A stretch of DNA of 64,000 bases from Petunia secreta. Taxonomy: Eukaryota > Streptophyta > Magnoliopsida > Solanales > Solanaceae. A model generated the notes under the pieces. It ran no database searches and was not told the origin of the DNA. It saw only the letters and a program-made list of their open reading frames with translations. Shown here piece after piece: positions 1 to 12,066 of the stretch. Both the position numbers and the translations under genes were made by a program. The number at the start of each line of letters is the position of its first letter. Positions within the stretch are counted from its first letter, which is position 1. Location: positions 28,155,501 through 28,219,500 of the forward strand of contig JARKIP010000038.1 of the NCBI GenBank assembly GCA_029990175.1. Reading direction: 5' to 3'.

Positions 1-282
1 ATGTTCTTTCAAGTTAACAACATGACAACCACATCCCAATGTAATCACCCCCTTACAGTTTACCACCAAGAAAACAAGTTAAAATAAAAAATTAGAAAGG
101 GAAAAAGAAAACGAAGAAGAAACTGGAAAGCATAAAACTGATGGAACATTCCCAAGAAAAAGAGAGTCACTAACTGCCATTACGTCTGAAAGCCTAATTT
201 TGTTCACATGCCAAAATTAGCTTTCAAGGCGCTAGCACAAACATGGAATGTTAATTAGTCGCTTCCACCACAATATTTGTTA

Positions 283-526
283 CTCCCTCCGTTCTACTTT
301 ATGTGTTATAATTTGACTCGACACGAAGTTTAAAAAATAAAGAATGACTTTTGAAATTTATGGTCTAAAATAAGACATAGTAGATGTTTGTGTGGTTGTA
401 ATTATTTAATTAATGACAAAATTGTATTTGTGAAATTAAATTGTTACCAAATTTAGAATATTGCTATTCCTTTTGAAACATACTACTAATAAGAAAATGC
501 TGTCACATAAATTAGAACGGAGACAG
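283..526. mobile_element. Stowaway-type MITE (Tc1/mariner)
   Basis: The left end reads CTCCCTCCGTTCTACTTTAT and the right end is its diverged inverse (ending ACGGAGACAG). TA dinucleotides flank it at 281-282 and 527-528. Length (244 bp), the CTCCCTCCGT terminus and the TA duplication are diagnostic for plant Stowaway MITEs. It has no coding capacity. Related copies occur at 5815, 54089 and 55704. Confidence 0.88.
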
Positions 527-3391
527 TAATTTTTTTTCACCAATATTTAGTAGTCTTGGGGTTCAATTAATCAGGACTAATACTTAATACAGCCGGTAAA
601 ATGAAAAGTATTCTAGATCTCTATCCACAAAAAAATTTCAATTTAGAGCTAACATCCAAAACCTCTATTTAAACGTACATACGGCATACCTAGGAGGTGC
701 TAATTATTTAATACTAAGAAATGCAAAGAATTAAAATATCTGGATCTTCCTCTTTAATTTTTCAGTTAGGGAAAAATAAAAACTCTACTTTGACTATGGT
801 CTATGGACCAGCTCAAAGAGCATATTTTCTTTGTCAGAAGCATGAAGAACAAAAAAGCAGCATGCAGAGCCCATTTGCCAAGCTTACCTAGTTCATCAAA
901 TTCAAGAACAAAAGATCTAAGAGGAGAAGAAACCCTGTTTTATTCTTCTTGAACTTCGTGCAGCAAATCTCGACCTTGTCATGTTTCAGTCTTTAAGGCA
1001 ATCCTTGTCTTATTTGACTACTTACCTCATCTCTTATAATCTAAAGAGAGTTCAGGTCTGACGTACGGGAATATTTAAATGATTAGTCATTTACTTAGGA
1101 GCAGTATAAAGTAATGATACAACTCTAAATTTAGAATATTATTCTTAATGAAATGTTTTATAGTCATATATTTATTTATGTTTTATTTTAGACTACAAAT
1201 TTCAAAAATTTTATTATATTTCTTAACTTAGATACAAATCAAACTATGACATCGATTGTGCAGCAAAAGAGTAGTAATTGTTGATAAATTCATATGACAA
1301 ACATTAATAGAAATCAAAATAATACTAATACTTATCATAAATCTTAAACTTTCTATAAAAAATTTTTTTGCGTGATTCATGGACCAGATTTGGTGCGGAA
1401 TCCTAGAATATTTTCTCAAGGTTGTAAGTACAGTAAACAAAAAACCTTGGAGTTTGGGAATGGAAGGCATCTATGATCTTTTGTAAGGAATTAGATGGGC
1501 AAATTTTGGTGTCTTTTAAGAATGTTGTCCCCATTCTTATCAGTGGTACTGTATGGCGTACCTTCTTTTATCTCTCTCTCTATGCTCACTTCTCATCATT
1601 ACATACCAATTATTAGAATTATACTAATTATGAAATCATTATCTAATACCACAGAATCTTCTTTTCTGATTTATTCCTGCCATATTGTACTTATGTTTTC
1701 AGAAATCATTGTTGGAATTATTGCAATTATCGAATCAAGCATTGAAATTGGGGAGGGCATGAATGTACCATTTTCTAGGTAGATTTACTGAGAACTCCTA
1801 GAATTGGACAAAAGAAATAATTTTTCCAAGTACTAGGCTGCTAGGGATGTGTAAAATACATGTGACGTTAAATTAGTTACCAACAAACTAAGAGAATAAC
1901 ATTGATTTCCCTAACATTGATATTAGCACTGTATTCACCTAACATTGATGAAAGCCTAGCTTAAAATAAACGAGAAACTGAAATGAAAAGCTAATGGAAA
2001 ATAGAAACTTCTCAATAAAAGGAAAAATGAGAGAAGACATAAAGAATCTTCCCTACTCTAGCTAGCCTTCGAGTTGTTTAACAAAAGAGAACAAGATATT
2101 CTTTACAAGATGATAATGTGCCTTATAGTCAGAGCAAATTGAAATGAAAACGTACAATACAAAAATGTATAGTAAACATATCTGATTTTCCAATTTCCAT
2201 TGCATCTGGGTTGGAAGCTGCTGAATCTTGAAAGTTGCTTCTTAAAGGTCTTTTTCCATATTAGTTTCAGTTCATATCTTGTATCCACAAATGGATAATG
2301 GATTCCCAGAATATTTTTAAATAATCATCATCTTTAAACTCAGGTGACCACTACCGATAGAAATGCAATTAAGAACGACGACAAAAGCTTTAGTTTATCT
2401 AATATAGAGAATATAGTTTATCTTTTGTATATTTACTAATCGAGTATCTTAGAAGATACTATAACCATCCATAATAAGTGGAACTAGTAACCCGATCTTT
2501 TAAACCAAATGATGCTTTTGGACGTGGATGATCATAAATTTGAACTAAACGTTAAACTCTTCTGAAATGATCAATCTTGAAGAGTTTTTCTTCAAATATG
2601 GAAATAAACAACAACGAGTGGCAAATTGTAGCTCATAGTATTCACGTTATCCAATTTATTTGACAAACGTTCTTAATTTTAATTCAATTTCAAGTAATTC
2701 ATAGATCAGTCATGTATCTTTGTCCGGCATTAGTTTAAGCAACATTGTTTCAGTTCATCACCAACAAAACTCATTAGTAGAAATGAGTATCATTTTATTA
2801 ACAAGGTCTTAAGTATAAGTGCTTCATGTTCTTCTTCATCTTTCATGGGAATAAATGCATTTCAATGCGCATTACAAAATCCATGAACAAAATAAGAAGA
2901 CGAAGAAGGAATCCTCTGGCCGTTTAATGAATCAGTATAGACTGCGGGAATATTTAATTTCATCAAGTTAATTAGTTAACTGGAATGGAGAATTCAAGAT
3001 TGATACATTTAGAGCTGCAAGCAAAGGAACGAAAAAAATACACTCATTGCCCAAACATATTCAGCATTAAAACAAACATACTACAATTAAGTGGAAAGAT
3101 AAGCCAGAAAAAGGGAAACATAAGAAAAAAGAAAAACTACTGACTCTAGGGTTTCCATACGATCTTTGTTCCTAATTTCCTAGATTACAAATTCCTCCTA
3201 GGTACAATAGGAACTTCTACTGACAATATTCTATGCTTTCAAGTGATAACATTGACATAGGAAACAAAACGAGATGTTAGCAAGGTACTTCAAACTTTGA
3301 ATACTTGAAATATGGCTCTTTCAGGGAGTGTTAAATTAACTGCTTTCAAATTCTGGTTCCGCCTCTGGATCCAATTCGCTAGAGATCTTAA
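527..3391. other. Intergenic DNA, no gene recognised
   Basis: AT-rich sequence with only short chance open frames. The longest on the plus strand (1495-1782) has no recognisable domain and an unbalanced hydrophobic composition. I see no repeat boundaries or RNA genes here. The part nearest 3391 is the presumed 3' flank of the Dof gene. Confidence 0.5.
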
Positions 3392-4782
3392 CTATAGTGC
3401 ATTACTAGTGGAGGAAGAGCTAATACTTGCAGAAAGCTCATTCCAAGCACTACCATTACTCCAGGTTTCATTCCCTTGAATCCCTAAAAACTGCCTTGAC
3501 AAGTTTGAATGATCTTGATTTTCTTCCATCTTCATCGCAGCTAGCTGACTCAACATGGGGTTCGAGATTTTTGGCCTAATCTCAAAACCTCCTTGAAATG
3601 GATAAAGTCCAGAAGTTGTAGATGAATCCAATCCACCGTAGAAATTAGGGAATTGGTTCGCCAAAATTTGTTGTTGCAGCCGCCATTGATCTACATTGCT
3701 ACCCATCCCTAGCTGAAAATTCATGCTTTGATTGTTGGTTCCAACAATTGGAGCTGATGAAGATAGTGCTGAGTAATTCATGGTAAGGTTATCATTTGGA
3801 GTGAAGTGATGATCAGTTAGTTGTCCTAAAGGAGACATGAAACGTAGAGGTGGGATTTGAGGGGTCATAAGACCTAGTAAACTAGCTGCTGAAGATGGAC
3901 TAGAAAAACTATTATTGTTACTTGTGGAACCAGAATTAGTAGGTTGGCGGTTACCAGTACTATTGCTAGAAGCTGGAGACTTGGAAGTATTATTACTTGT
4001 GGCTTTAGTAGTACTATTGCTGCTTCTCTTGTTCCTTCGACAACCCCCACCCACGGGGACGCTCCTGAGAGCGCCCCCTCTCGTCCAGTACCTTCTGCAG
4101 GTCTTGCAGAAGTGACGAGGCTGAGAGAGACTATAGTTGTTGAAGTAGCAAAACTTGGTGTTTGTTGATTCACAACGAGGGCATTTTTGAGCAGCCTCAG
4201 CCATTGGTATGTTAGCTAACCGGGCTCGGTCAGCCATCGAGCCGGGGCGGATACTGGATCCTCCACCACCCACATGGGGTTGTGCTTGTTGCACTGGACA
4301 TGGTAGTGAAGGTGGTGGTACATGCTGTGATGGTGCTGATGGGAGCTGAGGATTTGAGATGCTATATCCAGCTTGCTGAAAATGAATTTAAAAAAAAACA
4401 CCAAAGTTAGCTAAATATAAGCACAATAATATTTTAGCTAAATTGAGTATGATGCTCAATATTTTGACAATAATTTGTATATGACTCTCCCTTGTTTTGT
4501 AGTCCTAGATCTGATGTATATAACTAACTACTACTACTACTATAGTACTATAAAATATGTTTTGAAGTGAAAAAATATATAGTATATGCAATAAATTTAA
4601 AGAAGTTTGAAAACAAAAAATTAAAGAAGTAGAGAAAAAAAGGTGAGGAATATTATCTTTATGAATTTTTACTTTTTTGGTGAAGAAGCCATTGAAAGAA
4701 TTAAGCATCATTTTGAAGGAAAAATCCATACCTGTTGCCAGTTGGCTGGATCAAGATAAGCTGAAATAGAGGAAAAAACCAT
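3392..4782 (-). CDS. Dof zinc-finger transcription factor (OBP3/Dof3.6-like), two exons
   Basis: Plant-specific DNA-binding regulator that recognises AAAG-containing promoter sites in the nucleus. Exon 1 is 4782-4732 (17 codons, starting MVFSSISAYLDP); exon 2 is 4375-3392. The 356-nt intron (4731-4376) has GT...AG ends and phase 0, giving 344 aa. The Dof finger is complete: Cys82, Cys85, Cys107 and Cys110 in the CX2CX21CX2C spacing, followed by the conserved RRYWTRGG and VPVGGGCRRNKR stretches. The preceding MADRARLANIP, the NLSRQ motif and the SSSSTSN C-terminus resemble the Arabidopsis OBP3 (Dof3.6) and Dof5.1 group. The middle is Ser/Asn-rich low complexity, usual for the family. A short exon 1 encoding MVFSS with an intron before the finger is also typical. 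Start chosen because the exon-1 peptide is conserved in the family. The gene looks intact; target genes and biological role cannot be told from sequence. Confidence 0.93.
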
Positions 4783-4980
4783 TGTTGCTTGAATGATCTT
4801 AAATTCTCTTTTGTTAAAGTAAGATGGGGGTATTTGGAATGGGATATTGTTAGTGGAGCATCACATCAAATGGAGGTGGAGGAAGGCTCCTTGGCAAACA
4901 GAGAGAGAGAAGCAAAAGAAAGCAAGAGAGAATAAAGCTAAAGGGAATGAGAATAAGGATACCTAGAAATAAAGTGGAGG

Positions 4981-4990
4981 GCTTTTATAG
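4981..4990 (-). promoter_or_regulatory. Putative TATA box of the Dof gene
   Basis: On the minus strand the sequence reads CTATAAAAGC, about 200 nt upstream of the Dof start codon. The interval between it and the ATG is CT-rich on the coding strand (positions about 4890-4930), which is common in plant 5' leaders. A transcription start near 4955 is inferred from spacing only. Confidence 0.6.
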
Positions 4991-5814
4991 AAGTTGCATG
5001 TATATACGTATGTACAATTAGGTCCTGGTTTATTCTCACTGTCTAGTTTTGTTTTATTGCTTTTCTACAGTTCGAGAGGAGGGGATCTTTGCTTGCTTAG
5101 TCTTTAAGCTTCTTATTAAACTTCCTGACTTGCACCTTCCACTTGCTAATTTTACGATGTATGGTAAAAGTTGTTATAGGTGAATAATAATATATGTTAC
5201 TATGTGATGAATAAGAACAACAAAATGTTATGTAAGGATTACCTTCGTGTTTAAGATCATTTTTATCTTTTAGATATTCATATTCATGTGCTAATAAACT
5301 TAATCTTATTCACATTGTATATATCTAGTGTAAAATGATGTAGAAATTCCTTCATATATAAGTAATTAGTATATGCCAATACAAATTAACTGTAACTATA
5401 TCAGCCAAATATTATATTAGCTATGCGAAGATTACATTGATATATTAATGCGGCCAACGAAATGATTGTTAAAGAATGTGTGGTGGTCACAGTCCAAATG
5501 TCATGTTGAATGCATGGAAAAGGTTGCGAGTTGTCTATGAATTCGAAGGAGATCGAAGACGACAACTAAGACTGCCTCCATAGACAGTTGTTACTACTTA
5601 CACAAGCATAAAGCTAATCTCCGTAGCTTCTTATAACAAGCTAATTTTTTTTTTTTTTTACATAACAAGCTAATTAGGTATATATAGTAGCAACAAGTTA
5701 TTTTGCATACAAATTTACATAACTCATTTTGGTATTATGCAACTTAAAATTAAAGTTAAGCATACTCTTTTCAGATTTTGAGCAAACGAGGGAAACCTAC
5801 ACTGTAAAAAATTA
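4991..5814. other. Upstream region of the Dof gene, no gene seen
   Basis: AT-rich sequence presumed to contain upstream promoter elements of the Dof gene. A poly-T run lies near 5646. No coding frame, RNA gene or clear repeat boundary was found. Confidence 0.45.
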
Positions 5815-6095
5815 GTGCTCGTTTCTACTTTATTATGTGAGCATGTTCCTTTTTATTTTCTTTCAAAAAATGACCAATTTTTACTGAAATATTTTAATTT
5901 AAATTTTTTGTTTTATCTATAATAAAAAAAATTTAAAGCCACACAAATATTTTGGTAAGTTTACCACAAGTTTTTGAAGAGTTATAATAACACAAATCTT
6001 ATGAAACTAAGACCATATGTTTCAAAATATTTTTTGTCCTTTTTAAGCTTGGTGCAGCCGAATATACAAATTCACATACACTTACGGAGGGAGAG
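5815..6095. mobile_element. Degenerate Stowaway MITE, inverted orientation
   Basis: The right end reads CTTACGGAGGGAGAG followed by TA. Read on the minus strand, the body matches the Stowaway copies at 283 and 54089 (including the TTTGTGTGG word). The left terminus has decayed, so its boundary is approximate. Confidence 0.6.
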
Positions 6096-6471
6096 TACTA
6101 CACTATAAAATATAAAAGGTTAGTCTGAGAGAAATGAGTCAAAAGACTAAACTATGAGGGAGATATTAATTAATTTGAGAAAAAGGCCAGTCTTAGGTGC
6201 TTTGGGCAAACATTCTCAAGTTGTCGGGACCAAATGAACTTTTTCTACCCTCCTCTCCCCCAACCCCCAACCCTACTGGGGCCTCATATGAGCGAAAAGT
6301 TGGGGGGGAAGGGAAGGGGCAATTGTTTGCATGGTAGTACTGGTATAAGATTACAAACTTTACCCTCCCGTGGATATGATAAATATATAATGAAAGAAAC
6401 AATTAGAAGTCACAGAGTAACATATAGGTTGAAGTAGTATAAGGACGACGTACCAAGTCTTGAAAAATAAA

Positions 6472-7316
6472 GAGAAATTTACATAAATATATAACCCTAA
6501 CAGTAAAATTATATAAAATATCAATAATATACAATGTACGAAACATAGCAATACTTTTATTACTCCAACATATACAAGTTTCAAACACATACTAATTAGG
6601 GTTTTATCTCCTTCTTCATAACTTATCCACTCATCACTATTCACTGCCCCATGATGTTGTTGCCACCACTCACCACCGCCGCACAGCCACTGCCGGCCGC
6701 CGCCACTGCCACCAATTTTTTTTTTAAGTTTTTGGATATACAAAAATGAAACATATAAAAAATACGCATGTATACATTGAAACTTTTTTAAAATTAATGA
6801 TTTGAAACTACATATAACCAAACATACAAAAATATACACAAAACATACAAAGATATACAAAAAAAGGCATACAAATAACTTTTTTACTTTAGACGTAGAC
6901 ATACATAAGCATACAACAACATACACGTATATACAACACATATACACATACAAAAATGAATAAAGATATTTATATACAAAATATACAAAGATATACATAT
7001 TTATAAAGAAATACAAAGTTATACAACCTACATATGATTTATACACATACAAAAGGGAAAAGAAAAAGGAAAAAATGGCCCAGATCGAAGTAGCGCCGGA
7101 AAAAACAACGTTTCTGCATATCGAAGGCAGCGACGGCTGTGGGGTCAACAAGCCGTTGGGCGGCGGGGAAGGATGTGAAGCGGATGCTTGGCTATCCTTT
7201 TCTAGTTGTTTGTAGCAATTTGTATAAAAAATATAATGTTATGTTTTGTAATATCAATAATATCGCTATTTTTTTATAATTAAAATTTCAAAATTGTATA
7301 TATATGTAAATACTCC
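6472..7316. mobile_element. Non-autonomous MULE-type element
   Basis: Left end GAGAAATTTACATAAATATA and, on the other strand, right end GGAGTATTTACATATATATA form degenerate terminal inverted repeats of about 80 bp. Both are followed inward by blocks of the type ATAGCAATA and ACATAACA. The same terminal organisation bounds the element at 12453-13504 and the large MULE at 17852-36085. The interior has a GC-rich CCGCC/CCGGCC patch near 6660-6710 and AT-rich DNA full of ATACAAA words. No clean 9-bp TSD was found, so the ends may be off by some bases. The open frames inside are not convincing genes. Confidence 0.62.
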
Positions 7317-7625
7317 TTTTATAAATGTTGTAAAAGTATAGATAAAATGTGTAAGTTACCCATTTAGATTGTCTTCTGACGCAATTAATCCAAAATAAAA
7401 ATACTTAAAGTGACATTTGCTAAATAGGTTTAATGAGTCTAGTAGCTGCTCTTGACTATTCGTCAAAATTAGAGAATGTTGAACAATACAGATAAATTTT
7501 GTTACTAGTTAAGACCCACGATCAAAATTTGTGATGGAAACGAGGTTTTTCCTATTCATCAATATTTATGAACAATTAATAAAATAGTGCTGAATATGAT
7601 GTGTCGTAAAAACTTGAACTAGAGT

Positions 7626-9992
7626 CACTACTAAAAATCAGGGGTTTTTCGACCGCCCAAACGGTCGGATATCGGTCGGACAACCGACCGATGATCGACC
7701 AAAATAGTTGGTCGAAGACAAGGTGGTGGGAAAAGTCTGGTTGACCGCTTCGGTCGAATGTTCGACCGACAATCCGTGGGAGAGCGGTCGAACAAATTAA
7801 CATCTGGAAAAATAAATATTTTCATTCGGTCGAACAGATGAATTTCTGGAAAAAAAATCAATTTTTCGACCGAATCGGTCGAAATTTCGTCGAAATTCTG
7901 TGTAAAACATGCAATATAAAAGCTGTAATTAGAGTTACACCACCTGTAAGCGCAGAAAAACCAGCACCATATAATCAATAGGCTTCACCAAGTCTTAATA
8001 TTAGTCTAAACTTGGCTTTAAATTAAAAGTCTAACAAAATACATAATTTCAAGACTTCACAACGATTAAACAAGTCAAACAAATCAACTACAAGTCTCAC
8101 AATCATCAAAGAAGCTTAACAAAAACTATCCACAAGTCTAATACATGTCTAACATCATGAACAATCCATTATACTACTCGGTTGCCTCAGAACTAGACTC
8201 GGATCCAGACTCAGACGACGATCTGTATCGACGTTTGGTCTTGCCTTTCCCCCCGCTCCTGCTACTCCTCTTGCTCTTGCCCTTGTCTTTTTTCTTTCCC
8301 TTCTCTAGAATCAAATGAACTAGAATAAAAGATTAAACAATGAATATTTCATCAATTTTTTGTTGTTCTCTTCTTCTTTAAAAATAATATTATTAACTTA
8401 TTTATTCTCTAGAATTATCGTTTAGTAATTAATAGCACTTCTCATTTGCAACTTATATCTATTTCTTTAAAATAAAATAGAATCAAAGATTATAAAATGG
8501 ATATTTAAAAATTGTTTATTTCATATAAATCAATTTACAAAATAAGATATTTCAAGTTATTTAGCTACTATATTATTTATAGCTAATGTCTATTAAATTA
8601 TTGTTAAGTGTGATACTAGTTCATTTGCTATCTTTAGGATATGAAAGTTCCATATTTTCACCCTTTGTAAAACAAGTATCCTATTACTTGTAAATGGTTA
8701 ACAAGATTCAAACTTTAGCAATTTAGGAGATAAAAAGAACCTACTTGTTCACTACAAGATTTCACTTTATTACAAGTCTCTAAACATGCTCATACAACCC
8801 CAAACTACTAATCTCAATTCATGATATCAATTCCGAGCAACTAGCTATAGCAAGTTCAAGAGCAAGGTCACAAGGTTCAAGTTCAAGCACCAATTTGTAT
8901 TTCTATAGCAAGGTCACAAGGTTCAAGTTCAAGCAAAAAACTAGCTATAGCACCAATTTGCAAGTTCAAGGTCACAATTATACAAGGTTACAACTTCAAG
9001 CCTAACCCAACTTCAAGTGCACTTTAAAATTTTCATGAATTTTTACTTCCCCCAACTAATGGTTTCAAAGCTTCGCAAGTCATTCAACACATTCCAAACT
9101 ACAATTTCAAAGCCAACATCTCCAAAACCAATACCAAAATAACAACCCCAAGCAATGTTCAATAACAACACGTACCAAACCAATTTTTCAACATCTTCAA
9201 AACCAATACCAAATCAATAACAACACCAAACCAACTTTAATTCTAACAACCACCCCACAATCAATACACTAATCCAATAGTTTCTTTAAAATAACAGGCA
9301 CACACACTAATCCAATGATTATCTATCATTCAAACTAACCACCAAACCTTTAATTTATTTAAAAAAAAAAAAAACCTTATAAAATGCCAAAATCAGTCCT
9401 GCGCCGCCGCAGCTGGTGGTGCCGCCTCAGCTGGCGGTGCCGGTGCTGCTGCCTGAGGTGGTGGCCCCGGATCTGCGTGTTTGTGAAAAAATAAAAATTG
9501 GGGGTTAGGGTTTGTGAAATTAAAGGAAAAAATTTAAAGAAGATAGTGAAATTAGGAAAAACTTACCAATTGATGGATTAGATGGAGTTTTGATGGAGAT
9601 TTGATGGAAAAATTTAAAGAAGATAGTGGATTTGGGGGTTGGGGGTCGGGTTAGAAGAGAGAGAGAGAAAGGAAAATAGAAAGAAGTGGAGAGAGAGTGT
9701 GTTTGACGGCCAGTGGTCTATCTATAGTTTAACGCATCCGACCGCTTTGGTCGAACGGCGGTCGGACAAAAATAAAAAAAAAAATTATTTAATTTTGTTC
9801 GACCGCGGCGGTCGGACAATAATTAAAAAAAGAATATTTAATATTTTTCGACCGCGGCGGTCGGACAGTAATAAAAAAATATTTTTTTAATAAATATTAA
9901 CGGGATTGTTCGACCGCTTCAGTGGGACAGAGGGTTCCCACCGAATTTCGGTGGAAAATCTTCAGTGGGAAAATCCCTGATTTTGAGTAGTG
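7626..9992. mobile_element. Non-autonomous CACTA (En/Spm) transposon, 2.37 kb
   Basis: The termini are CACTACTAAAAATCAGGG on the left and, inverted, CACTACTCAAAATCAGGG on the right. A 3-bp duplication AGT flanks it (7623-7625 and 9993-9995), as expected for CACTA elements. Both subterminal regions (7645-7900 and 9730-9920) carry many copies of a CGACCG/CGGTCG word, typical of transposase-binding subterminal repeats. The interior (8000-9600) is too short for TnpA/TnpD and keeps only small coding remnants and low-complexity AAGTTCAAG-rich DNA near 8850-9000. Right-end sequence (9480-9700) looks like a promoter and leader read toward the left. Confidence 0.9.
8174..8304 (-). pseudogene. Basic/Ser-rich C-terminal exon remnant inside the CACTA element
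   Basis: The minus strand has a short open frame preceded by a plausible acceptor (TTGATTCTAG) and ending in TAG at 8176-8174. It encodes a Lys/Arg/Ser-rich tail (KGKKKDKGKSKRSS, then SSSESGSESSSEATE). Such basic-acidic tails occur in CACTA-encoded proteins, so this is probably the last exon left after internal deletion. A second remnant, a Pro/Ala-rich end, is visible on the same strand near 9390-9470. Function cannot be assigned from so little sequence. Confidence 0.4.
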
Positions 9993-10161
9993 AGTAATTT
10001 TTCATTCTTTAGTGTGTACAATATCGAGTCTATTTTTTTCAAGAGTTCTCAAGTGATCGAGGAAACATAATAAATAGTGGACATAAATCATCATACTCAT
10101 GCAAATTTTCCCAATATGTCTTGGAAATAGATCCAACCGCCAAGCATTTTCTTGAGCAAAT

Positions 10162-10567
10162 GTAAAAATTACACCCACAGGCATTTTTGTCACTGGTATT
10201 TGGTTTAAAGCCACTTTTTTTATTAGTTTTACATGAGATGCCATTTTTTGAAACTTCAATTTTTATGGACTGAAGTTCAAATCTTGTAGATTGAACTTCA
10301 TGCCTAAGTTATGAAGTTCAACTTCAATCCGTAGAGACTGAACTTTTAGGCATAGATGCGTGAACTTCAACCCTTGTAGTGGGATGAAGTTGAACTTCAA
10401 CCCTTGTAGTGGCTGAAGTTGAACTTCAACCCTTGTGGGTTGAACTTGTGTAAAGTTCAACCCATAAGAATTGAAGTTCAAAAAAGTGGTCTCTCATGTG
10501 AGACCGCTATAAAAGTGGCCTTAAACCCAAGACCACTGGCAAAAGTGACTATTCATGCACTTTTCCC
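10162..10567 (+). mobile_element. GAAGTT-palindrome element, copy 1, 9-bp TSD
   Basis: Flanked by TGAGCAAAT (10153-10161) and TAAGCAAAT (10568-10576), 8 of 9 identical. Starts GTAAAAATTACACCC; on the other strand the far end starts GGGAAAAGTGCATG, so terminal inverted similarity is weak. The interior is a tandem series of GAAGTTGAACTTC-like palindromes spaced 20-40 bp. No coding capacity. A second copy lies immediately to the right in inverse orientation. The 9-bp duplication suggests Mutator-type transposition. Confidence 0.68.
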
Positions 10568-10601
10568 TAAGCAAATACTACATTTGAACTAATCTGATTC
10601 C

Positions 10602-10965
10602 AGGCAAAGTGCACCAAAAGCTACTTTTGGCAGTAGTCTTTGGTTTGAGGCCACATTTTTTATTGGTTTTACCTGAGAGGACACTCTTGAAACTTCAGTT
10701 CTTTTGGGTTGAACATCACACAATTTCAGCCCACAAGGATTGAAGTTCAACTTCAGCCCACAAGGGTTGAAGTTTACGCATCTATACCTAAAAGTTCAGC
10801 CTTTACAGATTTAATTTGAAACTTCATAATTTAGGCATGAAATTCAACACACAAGGTTTGAACTTCAGCCCACAAAGATTGAAGTTCCTATCATGTAAGA
10901 CCAATAAAAAAGTGGCTTCAAACTAAATACCAGTGACAAAACTAGCCTGTGGGTGAAAATTTTAC
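10602..10965 (-). mobile_element. GAAGTT-palindrome element, copy 2, inverted, 9-bp TSD
   Basis: The reverse complement of this stretch aligns along its whole length with 10162-10567. It has its own perfect 9-bp duplication TCTGATTCC at 10593-10601 and 10966-10974. The two copies are therefore independent insertions in opposite orientation, 34 bp apart, and together make a large imperfect hairpin. Confidence 0.72.
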
Positions 10966-11050
10966 TCTGATTCCTTTTCACTTCCGTAAAACACTGCCGG
11001 ATCATGGAAAATTTTCACTAATTAAGCCCTATCGAGCTGACTCTGATACC

Positions 11051-12066
11051 TGGCCCTTTTGCAAAAGTATGACCATCATAAGCAATGGCTTGACTTTTTG
11101 TCCGTGGTTGACAGGATTTTGCAAAAATGTCCCCCTTAAATTTTACGAAAAAATTCTGGAAGGAGACACCCTCGCCAGTCTCTCGGTACTGGGCCAAGAC
11201 TTGCCTTTGACCCCTCTATATTTGCCAACACTTGCTCCTTGAACTGTTTGCAAAAGGCAACATATGCCAGCACTTGGCCGCAGGGGCGAAACTACCTTAG
11301 GGGTAGAGGGGTCACGGGACACTGCTTCATCGAAAATTTTTACCGAGTGTGTATATACATAAATGAAAAAACTACAGTATATTGCTACAAAAATGAAGTG
11401 TGACACTGCTTGAAATAAAGGGTCTTGGTGATGCAGTGGTTGGGAGTGTAGCTATCCTCTTTGATGAAGTGAGTTCGAATCCCCTTAGCTATACTTTAAT
11501 CGATTTTTGTGAATCTTTTAGTATTCGATTAAAAAAATTTGATGTCAGTGAGGATCGATCCTTAGATATTCAACAAATTTAAGAGGTGTAAAACCACTTT
11601 TGCTAGGTGCAATCTTTTACAAAATTTAACAGTAAAATGTCCAAGTATAAAATAAGAGCACTACGCTTAAAATAAAACCCTTGACTTTGAAAGCTAATTG
11701 GTATCTTGGAAAAAATTTCTAGATCTGTTGTCTCTATATGGAAGTGACACCGCTGACAAAAAATCCTGCATACGCCACTGCTTGGCCGTTAGTGTTGGCA
11801 AAAGGCAACACTTGCTAGCACTTGGCCGTAAGTGTTGGGAAAAGGCAACGTTTGCCGCATCCAATCTCCATTCTCCTCATATAACTTGAAGTGTTGGCAA
11901 GGCAACACTTGCCTTTGACCTTTTGTGTAAAAACCAACACTTGCAAATTTGTGCCTTGAAATCTTGGCCTCATACCAACATAAGAGTATTTTGCTAAAAC
12001 ATTGTTAAACAGAGGCAAACATGCAAAATCACTCATGGAGGGCACCCAGCGAAAATCTTTTTTACC
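11051..12066 (-). mobile_element. Palindromic-word element, copy A (interrupted)
   Basis: On the minus strand it aligns with the copies at 13777 and 52398: a TGCCCTCCATGAGTG-like start, then repeated AAGTGTTGCC...GGCAACACTT and GCCAAGACTT words, and an end with CATTGCTTATG and ATACTTTTGCAAAAG. It is split by a hAT MITE at 11281-11780. No clear 9-bp duplication was found for this copy, so the boundaries are approximate. Confidence 0.62.
11281..11780. mobile_element. hAT-type MITE, 8-bp TSD CTTGGCCG
   Basis: Begins CAGGGGCGAAAC and ends, inverted, CAGTGGCGTATG, both typical of plant hAT elements. The 8-bp duplication CTTGGCCG is perfect (11273-11280 and 11781-11788). The insertion sits inside a member of the palindromic-word family. 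A GTTCGAATCC word near 11475 looks like a tRNA-type B box, but no tRNA fold is present. Confidence 0.88.

Noticed and set aside
1495..1782. 95-codon hydrophobic open frame on the plus strand
   Set aside because: No recognisable domain, no plausible promoter or partner exon, composition of AT-rich chance frames.
6360..7151. 263-codon Tyr/Phe/Val-rich minus-strand frame
   Set aside because: It is the translation of ATACAAA-rich DNA within a non-autonomous MULE element, not a gene.
9639..9890. 83-codon basic frame on the plus strand
   Set aside because: Produced by GAGAGA and CGACCG subterminal repeats of the CACTA element.
11420..11500. tRNA-like A/B boxes (GTTCGAATCC) suggesting a SINE
   Set aside because: No cloverleaf can be drawn, and the segment is enclosed by hAT termini with an 8-bp duplication.
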